Source: a virus. From it: a stretch of DNA of 43,096 nt. Both the position numbers and the translations under genes were made by a program. The stretch covers positions 1-43,096 of the IMG/VR virus record IMGVR_UViG_3300020000_000033; one strand, written 5' to 3'. The number at the start of each line of letters is the position of its first letter. Positions within the stretch are counted from its first letter, which is position 1. The notes under the pieces are model-generated. The model saw only the letters and a list, made by a program, of their open reading frames with translations, did no database searches and was not told where the DNA came from. Of the stretch, positions 23,725-31,994 are shown one piece after another.

Positions 23725-24190
23725 GATCTATCTCCGTAATGGCCGCCTGGTTGTGTGCGTATCCCGGCAGGAACCTGCAGTCGCCCTTCAGCATGCCGAA
23801 GACCACCGCGTCGCGCTTGCCGTCGAGCGCCAGCCGCATGCGACCTTCCATCTTGAAACCCATCCGCACGACGTTGCGCAGCGAGCGCATGTTGTCGGGA
23901 GCGACCAGCGCCGTCACCCGCACCACGCGGCTGAACAGCGCGGTGAAGACGGCTCGTAGAACTCTACGAGTGACGCAGCGCGGATCGACGACGGCGGTGT
24001 TGAACTCCGCCTCGAACGGGCTGGAGAAGTTGCACAGGATGACGCCGGCGACGCGACCCTCGTCGTCGCGCGAGGTGGCGCAGAACCAGCGCGGCTCGGG
24101 GAACGGCCAGAACCTGGCGTAGTCGACGCCGGTGCCCGCCGACAGGATGTCGGCGGCTTCGACGCTGAGCGGGGCGAAGGAGACGTTCAC
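23699..24190 (-). CDS. GNAT-like acetyltransferase fold protein in tail module
   Basis: The 163-aa product shows a GNAT-like pattern: GRVAGVILCNFSSPFEAEFN (central strands), then RRVLRAVFTALFSRVVRVTAL and APDNMRSLRNVVRMGFKMEG, where N-MRSLRNVVRMGF matches the N-x-x-S-xx-xx-x-x-GF end of GNAT folds. Such proteins recur between tail and internal virion genes of podoviruses; the substrate is unknown. The start is GTG at 24190, overlapping the preceding stop (GTGA). No cofactor-binding Q/RxxGxG/A is obvious, so enzyme activity is uncertain. Confidence 0.6.
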   Translation of the reverse strand: MNVSFAPLSVEAADILSAGTGVDYARFWPFPEPRWFCATSRDDEGRVAGVILCNFSSPFEAEFNTAVVDPRCVTRRVLRAVFTALFSRVVRVTALVAPDNMRSLRNVVRMGFKMEGRMRLALDGKRDAVVFGMLKGDCRFLPGYAHNQAAITEIDHGRHVQSA

Positions 24191-26013
24191 GGCCCAAATT
24201 CCCCGACCTCGTAGACCACGTCCCAGCCTGACACCGCCAGCGTCGCATTGGACAGCCGCGCGGTCAGCCTGACGGCGCCGACATGGCCGACCGGCGAGAC
24301 GCCGTTCCAGATCGTGATGGCGCGGTCGCCGGTGGCCCAGTAGTCCACGTCCCAGGTCGCCAGGTCCCACAGCGCGCCGTCGGCGGTGTCGCCGATAGCA
24401 GGCGTGTTGCTGATTTCCGAAAAATCATAGTCGACCTTGATGTCGATCGCCGGATGCACGTCGCCATTGCTGCGGATATAGGTCTTGATCGCCTTGAAGT
24501 GCTTGTCGGCCGCCGTCTTGTAGTCGCTCCACGCCATCTGCACGTCGACCTTGATCGGCTGGCCGTTGTCGTTGAGGTGGATCGGGTGCATCTCGTAGAC
24601 GCTGCCCGCGTCGTCGCCGAAATAGACGAACGGGTCGATCCACGACCAGCAGCGCGCCGGGATGGCCGACCACGACGTCCACACCGCCTTGGGCATGTGG
24701 CGGACCATCTGCCGGTAGCGGTTGGGGGCGCCCTGCGGCTGGTTGCAGAACATCCGCCCGGTCGACGGGTTGAGGAAGGTCTGCCAGCCGAAGTCGCTGC
24801 GATAGGCGATGGCGTTGGCGAGGAAGGTCGACGTGACGTTGCGCTCGGACTGGCCAAGCTGCTCGGTCTCGGCCTTCATCATGACCGACAGCGGCACCAG
24901 GCCGGTCGAGATCAGCACGTAGAGCTCGCCGCCGTACTGGGTGATCGCGTGCTTGCTCATCGGGCTGTCGAACCGGAAGATGCCCTTGAGCGCGAAATTG
25001 GTGTCGGGGTCGGTGCCGCCGTAGACGACGCACTCGCCGTTGCTCGAGAAGATCACCAGCAAATCGTCCATGCCGGCGCCGCCGTCGGTCGTCCATGTGG
25101 CCATGGCGCGGATGTGGCCGCCGCGCCGGAACACCGCGTTGAGGGGCAGGAATTTCACCTCGCCGGACTTCTGCTGCAACGGCAGGTAGTAGACCGCCAA
25201 ATTGGAGGAGTCGGCGAAGAACAGCCGGTTCATGTGGCTGACGACGATCTGGAAATTGTTCGGCGCGATCCAGGTGGCGGCGGGCGGCGCGGTGACGATC
25301 TCCTTGATCATGCCGGTGGTCGGGTCGAGCAGCACGCCGGACGCCTGCGTCGCACCGCCGGAGGTGTCGACATTGAGCGTCAGATTGTTGCCGGTGATGT
25401 TGGTGATGGTGCGGTAGCCGTTGGCCTTGACGGTGCCGGTGCCGGCCGCACCGGAAACCAGCACGATCTGGCCGACATGGAACTTGGCGATGTCACCGGC
25501 CAGCACCGTGCAGACCGCCGATGCGGCCGACGTCAAATTGGTCGCGGGGATGTTGCCGATCGCGTCGGCGGTGAGATCGCCGTTCCACGACCAGACGCCG
25601 TCGGCGCCGTTGACCATGACGGTGTAGTCCTTCTCGCCGAGATTGCTGAAGGACGTCCAGTGCCAGTCGTCGGAGGTGAAGCCGGCCTTGATGAGGTTGC
25701 CGTTCTGGGCATTCCATATTTCGTGGTTGGACGCCGCGGCCATGGCGTTAGGCGTGCCGTAATACGGGATCAGGCACCACACCGGCTGGGTGCCGCGCGT
25801 CGCCTTCTTGATGAAGCCGGAGCGGCACTTGATCGAATCGTCCTCGATCACGAAGTTGTCGAGCAGCGTCGCGGTGCTGTTCCCCCCGGTCGAGAATTGC
25901 GTCGCCGCCGACAGGCCGTTCAGCGGCGGCAGCACATGCTCGGTCACCGAGCGCTTTTTCTTGGCCAGCGCCGGCACTGCCTTCCCAGTGTAATGGGTGG
26001 CCAGCATCCTCAT
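24187..26013 (-). CDS. Tail tubular protein B-like / stabilisation protein
   Basis: The 608-aa protein (MRMLATHYTGKAVPALAKKK) is beta-rich, with propeller-like repeats (GADGVWSWNGDLTA; ECVVYGGTDPDTNFALKGIF; QYGGELYVLISTGLVPLSVM) and many Trp. Size, composition and position directly after the small connector protein fit the tail nozzle/stabilisation proteins of short-tailed phages. It should form the distal tail tube. Start at 26013 overlaps the connector stop as ATGA; ATG at 26007 is an alternative. Assigned by composition and order. Confidence 0.7.
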   Translation of the reverse strand: MRMLATHYTGKAVPALAKKKRSVTEHVLPPLNGLSAATQFSTGGNSTATLLDNFVIEDDSIKCRSGFIKKATRGTQPVWCLIPYYGTPNAMAAASNHEIWNAQNGNLIKAGFTSDDWHWTSFSNLGEKDYTVMVNGADGVWSWNGDLTADAIGNIPATNLTSAASAVCTVLAGDIAKFHVGQIVLVSGAAGTGTVKANGYRTITNITGNNLTLNVDTSGGATQASGVLLDPTTGMIKEIVTAPPAATWIAPNNFQIVVSHMNRLFFADSSNLAVYYLPLQQKSGEVKFLPLNAVFRRGGHIRAMATWTTDGGAGMDDLLVIFSSNGECVVYGGTDPDTNFALKGIFRFDSPMSKHAITQYGGELYVLISTGLVPLSVMMKAETEQLGQSERNVTSTFLANAIAYRSDFGWQTFLNPSTGRMFCNQPQGAPNRYRQMVRHMPKAVWTSWSAIPARCWSWIDPFVYFGDDAGSVYEMHPIHLNDNGQPIKVDVQMAWSDYKTAADKHFKAIKTYIRSNGDVHPAIDIKVDYDFSEISNTPAIGDTADGALWDLATWDVDYWATGDRAITIWNGVSPVGHVGAVRLTARLSNATLAVSGWDVVYEVGEFGP

Positions 26014-26432
26014 ATGGCGCGGCTCTCGTTGTCGTCGAGGTCGAGTACCTTGGCGTTGACCCGTGCCGCCAGCTTGTTCATGCGCACCGTGTAGTCGCGC
26101 AGCTGCTCGGCGAACTCCAGGCCCTTGGCTTGCAGGAAGCGGTATTTGAGGCCGTTGATGGCGAGCCGGGAATCGAACAGGACGATGTCGGTGTCGAGCG
26201 TCGGGAACAGCTTCGGGTTGCCGGCCGTATCGGTGACCCAGCAATCGTCGCCGAGCGTGTAGCAGTACGGCTCCTCGAGCAACGCCTCATCGGCGACGGC
26301 GTTGAGCAGCGACCCCATCTGGACGACGTCCTGATCGTTGGAGCCGAACACCGGCGACGGCGTCTTCACCTGCGTGATGCCGATCTCCAGCGACGCTTGG
26401 TAGACGATCCTGCCGACGGTCATCAGCGCCAT
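26010..26432 (-). CDS. Head-to-tail connector/adaptor
   Basis: The 140-aa protein is helical (MALMTVGRIVYQASLEIGI, GSLLNAVADEALLEEPY, LINGLKYRFLQAKGLEF-like block, YTVRMNKLAARV) and resembles small P22 gp4/tail tubular A-type adaptors that bind under the portal. It lies just upstream of the nozzle-like gene and downstream of the capsid cluster, exactly where such adaptors occur. ATG at 26432. Identity of fold is likely, specific homologue not certain. Confidence 0.65.
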   Translation of the reverse strand: MALMTVGRIVYQASLEIGITQVKTPSPVFGSNDQDVVQMGSLLNAVADEALLEEPYCYTLGDDCWVTDTAGNPKLFPTLDTDIVLFDSRLAINGLKYRFLQAKGLEFAEQLRDYTVRMNKLAARVNAKVLDLDDNESRAI

Positions 26433-26433
26433 G

Positions 26434-26973
26434 TCACGCCACCCGCATCTTCAGCGTATCGATCATCGAATTCTGCGCCGAGATGGTGGCGCGCATGTCG
26501 ATAAGCTGCGCCCTGGCCTCTTCCAGTTCGGCGTTGCGCTCCTGCAGCATGGATTCGTATTTGCCGAACTGCTTCTGCATGTCCATCAGCCTCTCCGCAC
26601 GGAGAGCCAGCTCCGCCAAATTGCCGGGCAGATCGCGACGCCCCGCGAGACGGGCCAGTTCCTCGACCGTGTAGATGCCGCGCGCCGCGAAGGTCTCGAC
26701 CTGGGCGGGCGACAGCGCCGGCCACATCACCAGGGGATAGCCGTTGTCGCCGATCGACGCATCGCGCGTCTTCAGGCTGTTCTTGAAGGCGTCGTATTCG
26801 GCCGGGTAGCTGGAGAAATCTTCCGATGTCGCGGCGCGGTTCAGCTTCAACAGCGGCGGCTTCTCGATCTGGATCATGGTGGTGTCGATGAACAGCGGCA
26901 GTCCATCAGGACTCGTAGTCATGCTGTCGGCCCAGCCCTGGTAGAAGTGGATCAATGCCGGAAAATCGGACAT
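26434..26973 (-). CDS. Conserved protein between capsid and adaptor genes
   Basis: The 179-aa protein starts MSDFPALIHFYQGWADSM behind GGGAG. The middle has YPLVMWPALSPAQVETFAAR then GIYTVEELARLAG, a small helical pair like a helix-hairpin-helix, and the last 60 residues are a coiled coil (LMDMQKQFGKYESMLQERNA and on). Similar proteins are often found right after capsid genes in this phage type. It may be a minor capsid or assembly factor. In this genome it is separated from the capsid gene by a plus-strand homing endonuclease. Confidence 0.6.
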   Translation of the reverse strand: MSDFPALIHFYQGWADSMTTSPDGLPLFIDTTMIQIEKPPLLKLNRAATSEDFSSYPAEYDAFKNSLKTRDASIGDNGYPLVMWPALSPAQVETFAARGIYTVEELARLAGRRDLPGNLAELALRAERLMDMQKQFGKYESMLQERNAELEEARAQLIDMRATISAQNSMIDTLKMRVA

Positions 26974-27004
26974 TCAATTGCTCCCTGTTGATGGTACAAA
27001 GCGC

Positions 27005-27034
27005 GACGGGCCGGCGGTGGAACGCCAGCCCGTC
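27005..27034. terminator. Hairpin beside the homing endonuclease gene
   Basis: GACGGGCCGGCG (27005-27016) pairs with CGCCAGCCCGTC (27023-27034) at 11 of 12 positions with a 6-base loop. It lies between the start of the 26434-26973 gene and the start of the plus-strand endonuclease. No T-run is present on either strand. It may mark the edge of the inserted element or attenuate read-through. Confidence 0.4.
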
Positions 27035-27066
27035 ACTTGACGCACCAGACCTGTAAGGAGGTTGGC

Positions 27067-27480
27067 ATGTCCGATGCTCAGCATACGACGCGAAATTATA
27101 TCGCGTGGCGCCAAATGCGTCGCCGCTGCGATTATCCCCGTGACAAGGACTACCACCGCTACGGTGGTCGCGGCATCAAGGTCTGCGATCGCTGGCAGAC
27201 CTATGGAAACTTCCTCGCCGACATGGGTGAACGCCCCGCCGGGATGACCATCGATCGCATCGATCCAGATGGCGACTACGAACCCAGCAACTGCCGCTGG
27301 GCCACACGAAAGCAGCAAGCGGCCAACCGCAAACAGACAAGTCGATATCTCACGTTCAATGGTATGACCCGCTCTGTGAAGGAGTGGGCTGCAATATTGA
27401 ACGTTAGCACGACAGTAATTCATATGCGTCTGCTTCGCAATTGGCCGCTTGATAGAGTATTAGGTTCCGCTGACCACTAG
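27067..27480 (+). CDS. HNH/His-Me-type homing endonuclease-like protein
   Basis: The 137-aa protein has the sequence pattern YGGRGIKVCDRWQTYGNFLA, then MTIDRIDPDGDYEPSNCRWA and TRKQQAANR, a family typical of free-standing phage endonucleases of the HNH/His-Me group, and a C-terminal NUMOD-like helix-turn-helix (FNGMTRSVKEWAAILNVSTT, then VIHMRLLRNW). It should cut DNA at intron-less sites and spread itself. It is the only plus-strand gene in the minus-strand virion block and its last 21 bases overlap the capsid gene's end. AAGGAGG (27055-27061) gives a strong own ribosome-binding site. Clear mobile gene; target unknown. Confidence 0.75.
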   Translation: MSDAQHTTRNYIAWRQMRRRCDYPRDKDYHRYGGRGIKVCDRWQTYGNFLADMGERPAGMTIDRIDPDGDYEPSNCRWATRKQQAANRKQTSRYLTFNGMTRSVKEWAAILNVSTTVIHMRLLRNWPLDRVLGSADH

Positions 27481-28428
27481 TTTACCTTGCATTGCGCGGT
27501 TGGATAGTGTGAGAGCCCCCATGAAACCTATATGTTTAGTAATGGCATCCATGTCAGGCGACTGGTCAGGCAGGTCCAGCGTCTCGAAGTTGTAGCCGCT
27601 GTAGATCTCCAGCTTCAGGTACTTGGTGTTCAGGAAGTAGGCGGCGCCGGCCGGCGCGACGGAGATGCCCGTGGCTGCGCCGTCGAAGACGATGGTCGCC
27701 GACTTGTACTTGAGGGTCTCGAAGCCGAGCCCGCCCAGCTTGGAATCGGTATAGCGCTGGTTTTCCTGCAGGCCGGATTCGTAGGTGGCGTAGACTTCGG
27801 CGTCGGCGATGATCAGGTCGGGATGCTCGGTGCCGCGCACCAGCTTCATCCACAACGCATTCATCGCCGCCTTGAGGGCCGGATACTGCAGCCCCGTCGC
27901 GCGGGCGACCGCCTGGAACTGGTTCATCCAAAAAGTCCAGGGTGTAGTATTAATACCGCCGACCGTGCCGACGCCGTTGTCGGTGACCATCGCCTTGAGG
28001 CCGACAAACGACTTGGCGACGGAACCGTCGCCGTAGATGCACTTTGTGATGTTGTTCGACATCGTCGCTTCGGCGTTGCTGATCTTGCCTTCGAGCAGGT
28101 TGAGGATGCGCTCCTTGCCCCTGTTCTTGGCGAGATCCGGGCCGGAGAGCGTCACCGAAGCCACGGCGTTGGCCGGCGCGTAGTCGGCCTCGCTGATGGT
28201 TTCCTTGACGGCCCGGCTCAGCAGCTCAGTACCTAGATACCACGCGAAGGTTTCCTCTGCGTAGACCAGTGGCGTAGCGATCGCCTTGCCGCCCTCGACG
28301 ACGCGGATACGGTTGCCCTGCTTCAGCTGGGCAAGCACCGCGTTCGAGTTGGAGACGTTGTCGGCGAAGTCCTTGTGGTAGTTGTTGAGTGTCGTGGCAA
28401 CAAGTTGGGTTACAGTTGGTTCAGCCAT
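27460..28428 (-). CDS. Major capsid protein
   Basis: The 322-aa protein (MAEPTVTQLVATTLNNYHKD) has the composition and length of a phage coat protein: N-terminal helix, then beta-rich domains (GKAIATPLVYAEETFAWYLG; DLIIADAEVYATYESGLQEN; AGAAYFLNTKYLKLEIYSGY). It follows an acidic scaffold-like protein, which supports the assignment. HK97-type fold is expected. GGAG lies before the ATG. Its last codons are overlapped antisense by the homing endonuclease, so the C-terminal residues may have been altered by that insertion. Confidence 0.85.
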   Translation of the reverse strand: MAEPTVTQLVATTLNNYHKDFADNVSNSNAVLAQLKQGNRIRVVEGGKAIATPLVYAEETFAWYLGTELLSRAVKETISEADYAPANAVASVTLSGPDLAKNRGKERILNLLEGKISNAEATMSNNITKCIYGDGSVAKSFVGLKAMVTDNGVGTVGGINTTPWTFWMNQFQAVARATGLQYPALKAAMNALWMKLVRGTEHPDLIIADAEVYATYESGLQENQRYTDSKLGGLGFETLKYKSATIVFDGAATGISVAPAGAAYFLNTKYLKLEIYSGYNFETLDLPDQSPDMDAITKHIGFMGALTLSNRAMQGKLVVSGT

Positions 28429-28450
28429 GTGGGCTCCAGGGTCCTACCCC

Positions 28451-29590
28451 TCAGAAGCCGACCTCTTCCGCCGAACTGTCGAGCACGTCCCGCAGGCTGC
28501 GCTTGGCACCATTGGGCGCCGGTTTTGACACCGGGACCGTCATGCCGCGGACATTGGAGCGCACCGCGCTCTGTGCCCTCTGCACATTGGATTGCTGGTT
28601 CAACTGGGTCTTGAGTTGCGCTTCGAGGCCGCTGCGGACGGGGTTGATCACCGCGTCGTAGCATTGCTGCATGGAGAGGTTCGGATTGGCCCGATAGTGC
28701 TCCATGATGACCGGAAGGAAGTGATCGAAGTACGGGTGCGCGAGCGACCCGTCCGCGTTCTTCTGGTCGGCAAATGCGTCGATCTCTGCTCTCTTTGACC
28801 CGACCTGGGCGGCTTGCATCGCCTGGTCTCGCCGTTGAATTTCGCTTTCCAGCGCCTGTAGGCGTGCTGAAGTCTGGCCGAGCGTGTCGGCTAGTTTCTT
28901 GGTTGCCGGGTTGGCGAGGTCCTCTTTCGAGAGGCCGCCGACCGGCGTGGGTGAGAGGCCAAAGACCGCTGCTGGATCAATCTGCATGCGTTGCGCCAGG
29001 TCGAACAGCAGCGTGACCCGGTCCTCAAGCTGCGGCGACAATGCCCGCTTGTGGAACCCTGCCCACTGGTAGACCGCCTCGATCGGCGACCTGCCTTCTG
29101 CTCTCAGCGATTCCGCGATCTGCGGATCGTTGAAGACTGGCGTAACGGCTTGCACGAACTGGTTGCTGAACGCGGTAGCCTGTACGCGCTTCTGATAATC
29201 GCCTTCCATCTCTGAGTGGCGCTTGAGGAGGAAGTTCTGTCCCTCCGGCGGCAGCTTCTCGAAATTTGCGCGATCCTCTGCGCTCCAGTTCGCCGGCGCC
29301 TGCGCTGCTTCGCCCGTTACCGGGGCTGGGTGCGGCGGTTCGACTTCTGGGGTTGGTCCGTCTTCCTCGGGGCTGGGTGGCTCCGTAGCCTCTGCTTCAC
29401 CCGTCTCCTTTGCAGCGTCGGCTGCAATGAATCTTCCATACTGGTCCCTGGGGCGGCCCTCCGGCGCGGAGGGCTCCTCGTCAGGGGCATCGTCGTCACT
29501 GGCTTCCACGACATCGTCGTAGGCGTCTTCCGCGATCTCGCGCAGCGACAGCGGCTTGTCCTGGTCTTCGGCGTCACCTGGCTTTGGCAT
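28451..29590 (-). CDS. Scaffolding protein
   Basis: The 379-aa protein is acidic and Pro/Glu/Asp-rich at the N-terminus (to about 110), helical and coiled-coil in the middle and C-terminal parts (SARLQALESEIQRRDQAMQA; LEAQLKTQLNQQSNVQRAQS), with no catalytic motif. Position just ahead of the capsid gene and this profile fit an internal scaffold lost during maturation. MPKPGDAEDQ at 29590 is chosen; an upstream in-frame extension is Ser/Arg-rich shadow sequence. It overlaps the preceding gene by 17 bases. Confidence 0.75.
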   Translation of the reverse strand: MPKPGDAEDQDKPLSLREIAEDAYDDVVEASDDDAPDEEPSAPEGRPRDQYGRFIAADAAKETGEAEATEPPSPEEDGPTPEVEPPHPAPVTGEAAQAPANWSAEDRANFEKLPPEGQNFLLKRHSEMEGDYQKRVQATAFSNQFVQAVTPVFNDPQIAESLRAEGRSPIEAVYQWAGFHKRALSPQLEDRVTLLFDLAQRMQIDPAAVFGLSPTPVGGLSKEDLANPATKKLADTLGQTSARLQALESEIQRRDQAMQAAQVGSKRAEIDAFADQKNADGSLAHPYFDHFLPVIMEHYRANPNLSMQQCYDAVINPVRSGLEAQLKTQLNQQSNVQRAQSAVRSNVRGMTVPVSKPAPNGAKRSLRDVLDSSAEEVGF

Positions 29591-29828
29591 TGCGTTCCTC
29601 GATGCGCTTGCGCTTGTCGAAAGCCGCCTGCGGGATATCGCGGCGGTCGACGGCGTCGACGGCCTGCATGTCGCGATCACGCTGCCGCCACGATGAAATG
29701 GATTCGCCCGTCACCGGGCTCTCGAAGCTATCCATACGACTGACGCGCGGCGAAGGGAAACCCCCTGGTGCCGGAGCGCTCCAGCGCTTCGGCACCACTT
29801 CGCCATTGCGGAACACGTAAACCGTCAT
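29574..29828 (-). CDS. Small basic protein upstream of scaffold
   Basis: The 84-aa product starts MTVYVFRNGEVVPKRWSAPA and has a basic C-terminal helix (AAFDKRKRIEERNAKAR). The N-terminal piece reads like the phage pattern YxxRNGxxVxK, common in small structural or head-accessory proteins. ATG at 29828 overlaps the preceding gene by four bases. No function can be stated. Confidence 0.6.
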   Translation of the reverse strand: MTVYVFRNGEVVPKRWSAPAPGGFPSPRVSRMDSFESPVTGESISSWRQRDRDMQAVDAVDRRDIPQAAFDKRKRIEERNAKAR

Positions 29829-30046
29829 ACGTCGATGGCCTCCCTGGCCCACAGCCATGCCGTCTCCAGATGGACGCCGGCCTGCCGCATCTCGCGGGTG
29901 CCGTATTCGCCCGACTGCGTACCCTCCAGCATGTGCAGGGTCGTCTCCATCTGCTCGAAGGCGGCTTCCAGCGCCGCCTGGCGCACACGGCGGCGCTCGG
30001 CGTTCTCGGCCGCGTGGCCCTGCTGCGGGTTGCCGTGCGGCCTCAT
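29825..30046 (-). CDS. Small helical protein in head cluster
   Basis: The 73-aa protein (MRPHGNPQQGHAAENAERRR) is predicted helical from residue 12 on (VRQAALEAAFEQMETTLHML), with a Glu/Trp-rich tail. Start ATG 30046 overlaps the previous stop as ATGA; the upstream in-frame extension is not used. Likely head-accessory by position only. Confidence 0.6.
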   Translation of the reverse strand: MRPHGNPQQGHAAENAERRRVRQAALEAAFEQMETTLHMLEGTQSGEYGTREMRQAGVHLETAWLWAREAIDV

Positions 30047-30459
30047 AGGCTGATCTTGACGTCCTTCATCTCGACCGAGCCGCCGGCCCGCAGATTGCGT
30101 TCGTGCTGGCCTAGCCAATCTTTGGCTCCGACCAGTTCCATCGGGCTGTGAATGCTCTTGAGCAGGTCCTCGCGGCTCTGCCATGGACAGCCTGTCGGAT
30201 AGGGTTCATCCAGCGCCAGGTTCAGGCTGTCGTCCCCCTCCACCGAAAAACCGCCGTTGACGACCGTGGCGAACGTCCCCGGCGGCACCATCGCCGCAGC
30301 TTTCGCTTCCCACGTCTTGGGCAGGTATTCATGCGGTGAATTGGGCACGCCGTGCAGGTTGCTGGTCGACGCCGGCGACGGTGAGTTCGGCCAATAGGTC
30401 GACTTGGTCGCGTCGCCGGTCGGATAGCCCTGCGTCGCCTCATTGGGGAAGTAAGCCAT
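30043..30459 (-). CDS. Virion-cluster protein with PKT and PYPTG motifs
   Basis: The 138-aa product (MAYFPNEATQGYPTGDATKS) contains EYLPKTWEAKAAAM (about 44-57) and DEPYPTGCPWQSREDL (about 83-98). Both elements recur in adjacent proteins (see 30470, 31068 and 31995), which suggests a shared docking or structural peptide. Low overall structure otherwise. Located between small head proteins and beta-rich accessory proteins, so it is probably a virion component. Confidence 0.6.
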   Translation of the reverse strand: MAYFPNEATQGYPTGDATKSTYWPNSPSPASTSNLHGVPNSPHEYLPKTWEAKAAAMVPPGTFATVVNGGFSVEGDDSLNLALDEPYPTGCPWQSREDLLKSIHSPMELVGAKDWLGQHERNLRAGGSVEMKDVKISL

Positions 30460-30469
30460 GCTGCGCCTC

Positions 30470-31066
30470 TCAGGTGAAAGTGAAGTTGGAGCCGTTCGAC
30501 CTGACGTCGTGGTCGACGACCTTGACCACCACCGTGCCGGGCGTCGAGCGCGGGTCCTGCAGCACCGCCATCTTGGTGGCGCTGATATAGCGGCTGTACG
30601 GCGTGTAGACGCCGCCCGTCTCGACCCACGACCACTGCGTGAACTTGGTGCCGGTTATCGTCACCCAGATCGGCGCGCCGCCGGTTGCGGCGGTGTTCGG
30701 CGACAGCGACGTGATGGTCGGGTCGTCGGTCGGGCTGACCGGCGGCGGCCCGTAGGGCTCGTCGTCGCTGATCCAGCCGCGCGGCACGCCGACGTCCTGC
30801 ACGATGGTGGTGCCCATCAGCGTCGCCTTCTCGGCCTGCGTCTTCGGCGAGTAGGCGTCTGTCGACGACGCCGTCGACAGACTCTGGTCGTCGCCGAAGG
30901 CGCCGCCGGTGAAGGCGATCGTCGGAACGTAAGCCGGCTGATAGGCGCTGCGCGGTAGCACCACCGTCGGGAAGCGCCGCCAGTTCACCTGCGGGTCGAT
31001 CGAGCGCAGGGAGAGGCCGCTGTCGGCGGCACCGGCCTTGTCGAGGTCGTGAGCGGTCTGGGCCAT
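30470..31066 (-). CDS. Virion accessory protein with IPT/TIG-like Ig domain
   Basis: The 198-aa protein has SSTDAYSPKTQAEKATLMG (about 67-85), DEPYGPPP, and a C-terminal IPT/TIG-like immunoglobulin domain (DPTITSLSPNTAATGGAPIW, VTITGTKFTQWSW, TVVVKVVDHD). Ig-like domains commonly decorate phage heads or fibres. The PKT motif is shared with its neighbours. Likely exposed on or anchored to the capsid. Confidence 0.6.
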   Translation of the reverse strand: MAQTAHDLDKAGAADSGLSLRSIDPQVNWRRFPTVVLPRSAYQPAYVPTIAFTGGAFGDDQSLSTASSTDAYSPKTQAEKATLMGTTIVQDVGVPRGWISDDEPYGPPPVSPTDDPTITSLSPNTAATGGAPIWVTITGTKFTQWSWVETGGVYTPYSRYISATKMAVLQDPRSTPGTVVVKVVDHDVRSNGSNFTFT

Positions 31067-31067
31067 G

Positions 31068-31742
31068 TCAGGCTTCCCTCCTCGCCTTTTTCAAGTCTTC
31101 GTTTTCCGGGTAATACCCGTGAACCCGGTAGAATTCCTCGCGCGGATCCGGTGGGTTGCCGGTCGGATAGGGTTCGCGCGGGTCCATGTTGAGGTCTCCG
31201 GCGGCGGTGTTCTCGACGCGGAAGCTGGCGTCCTGGGCCGGCACATGTTCGCCGGGTTTCGGATCGGCGCGATCCGGCTCCATCGCCTTGCGCATGACAT
31301 CCGAGCCTTGCCCTATCGTCTCAGAGCCCTGGTTGGCTGATGTGGAGAGGTCCTCCTCGGAGACATCCGACGTGGTCGCAGCGTCGTCATCGGTCAGGTC
31401 GCCCGGCGTGCTGTCAGGCTTCGCCGTCTTGTAGGGCTCCTTGCCCTTGCCGGTCGTCGACTGGTCAGTGTCGCCGTAGTCGGGCTCGTCCTGCGGCTCT
31501 TCGACGGCGTCCTGGTAGTCGTCGGTGATGTCCTTCGTCTTGGTGACATCGCCGCGCTTGATCCTGACGCGCTTGGCGCTGACGTCGACGTTTTCGACGG
31601 TAAGCGTGCGGTCGCCATCGACAGTGAAGTCGACGACCTCGCCGCCGATCTTGACCTCGGTCGTGGTCTTGGTGAAACCGGAGCCCGTGACGGTCAGCGT
31701 ACCGTCTCTCAACGTTGCTTTTTCAATCGATAGTTCAGCCAT
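31068..31742 (-). CDS. Virion accessory protein, IPT/TIG-like plus acidic tail
   Basis: The 224-aa protein starts with an Ig/TIG-like domain (IEKATLRDGTLTVTGSGFTK, VKIGGEVVDFTVDGDRTL), followed by a long acidic disordered linker (about 75-165) and ends in DPREPYPTGNPPDPREEFYR, which aligns with DEPYPTGCPWQSRED of the protein at 30043. The ATG at 31742 is used (a GTG at 31745 adds one residue). Probably a surface or connector protein of the head. Confidence 0.6.
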   Translation of the reverse strand: MAELSIEKATLRDGTLTVTGSGFTKTTTEVKIGGEVVDFTVDGDRTLTVENVDVSAKRVRIKRGDVTKTKDITDDYQDAVEEPQDEPDYGDTDQSTTGKGKEPYKTAKPDSTPGDLTDDDAATTSDVSEEDLSTSANQGSETIGQGSDVMRKAMEPDRADPKPGEHVPAQDASFRVENTAAGDLNMDPREPYPTGNPPDPREEFYRVHGYYPENEDLKKARREA

Positions 31743-31766
31743 CACGGGCTCCTGTTAGGTTAGAGA

Positions 31767-31925
31767 TCAGCGGCTCTGGCCGCCCTGGCCACCTTGGCCG
31801 CCCTGGCCGGGACGATCGCTCTGCTGACCGCCCTGACCGGGCTTCTCGCTGCCCTGGCCGCCCTTCTGCGAGCCTTCGCCACCACCGCGTTTATCGGTAT
31901 CGCGTTCCTGGTTTTCAGTACCCAT
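31767..31925 (-). CDS. 52-aa Gly/Gln-rich micro-protein
   Basis: ATG at 31925 is preceded by AAGGA (11-base spacing) and the frame stays open to TGA at 31767. The peptide MGTENQERDTDKRGGGEGSQ continues with KGGQGSEKPGQGGQQ and GGQGGQGGQSR. It is hydrophilic, low-complexity and without a fold. It fills the otherwise empty stretch between the giant tailspike-like gene and the TIG-like gene. Such Gly/Gln-rich short proteins are seen in phage structural clusters; coding status moderate. Confidence 0.55.
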   Translation of the reverse strand: MGTENQERDTDKRGGGEGSQKGGQGSEKPGQGGQQSDRPGQGGQGGQGGQSR

Positions 31926-31994
31926 AATACCTATTCCTTCTTCACGCAGCAGGATTGCCGCCTACCTCAATCCGCTACCGTAGTCCCCGTTCCG

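Noticed and set aside
24283-26094. 603-aa plus-strand frame opposite the tail nozzle gene
   Set aside because: Antisense shadow in GC-rich DNA, rich in Val/Gly/Arg/Asp; no ribosome-binding site and no domain.
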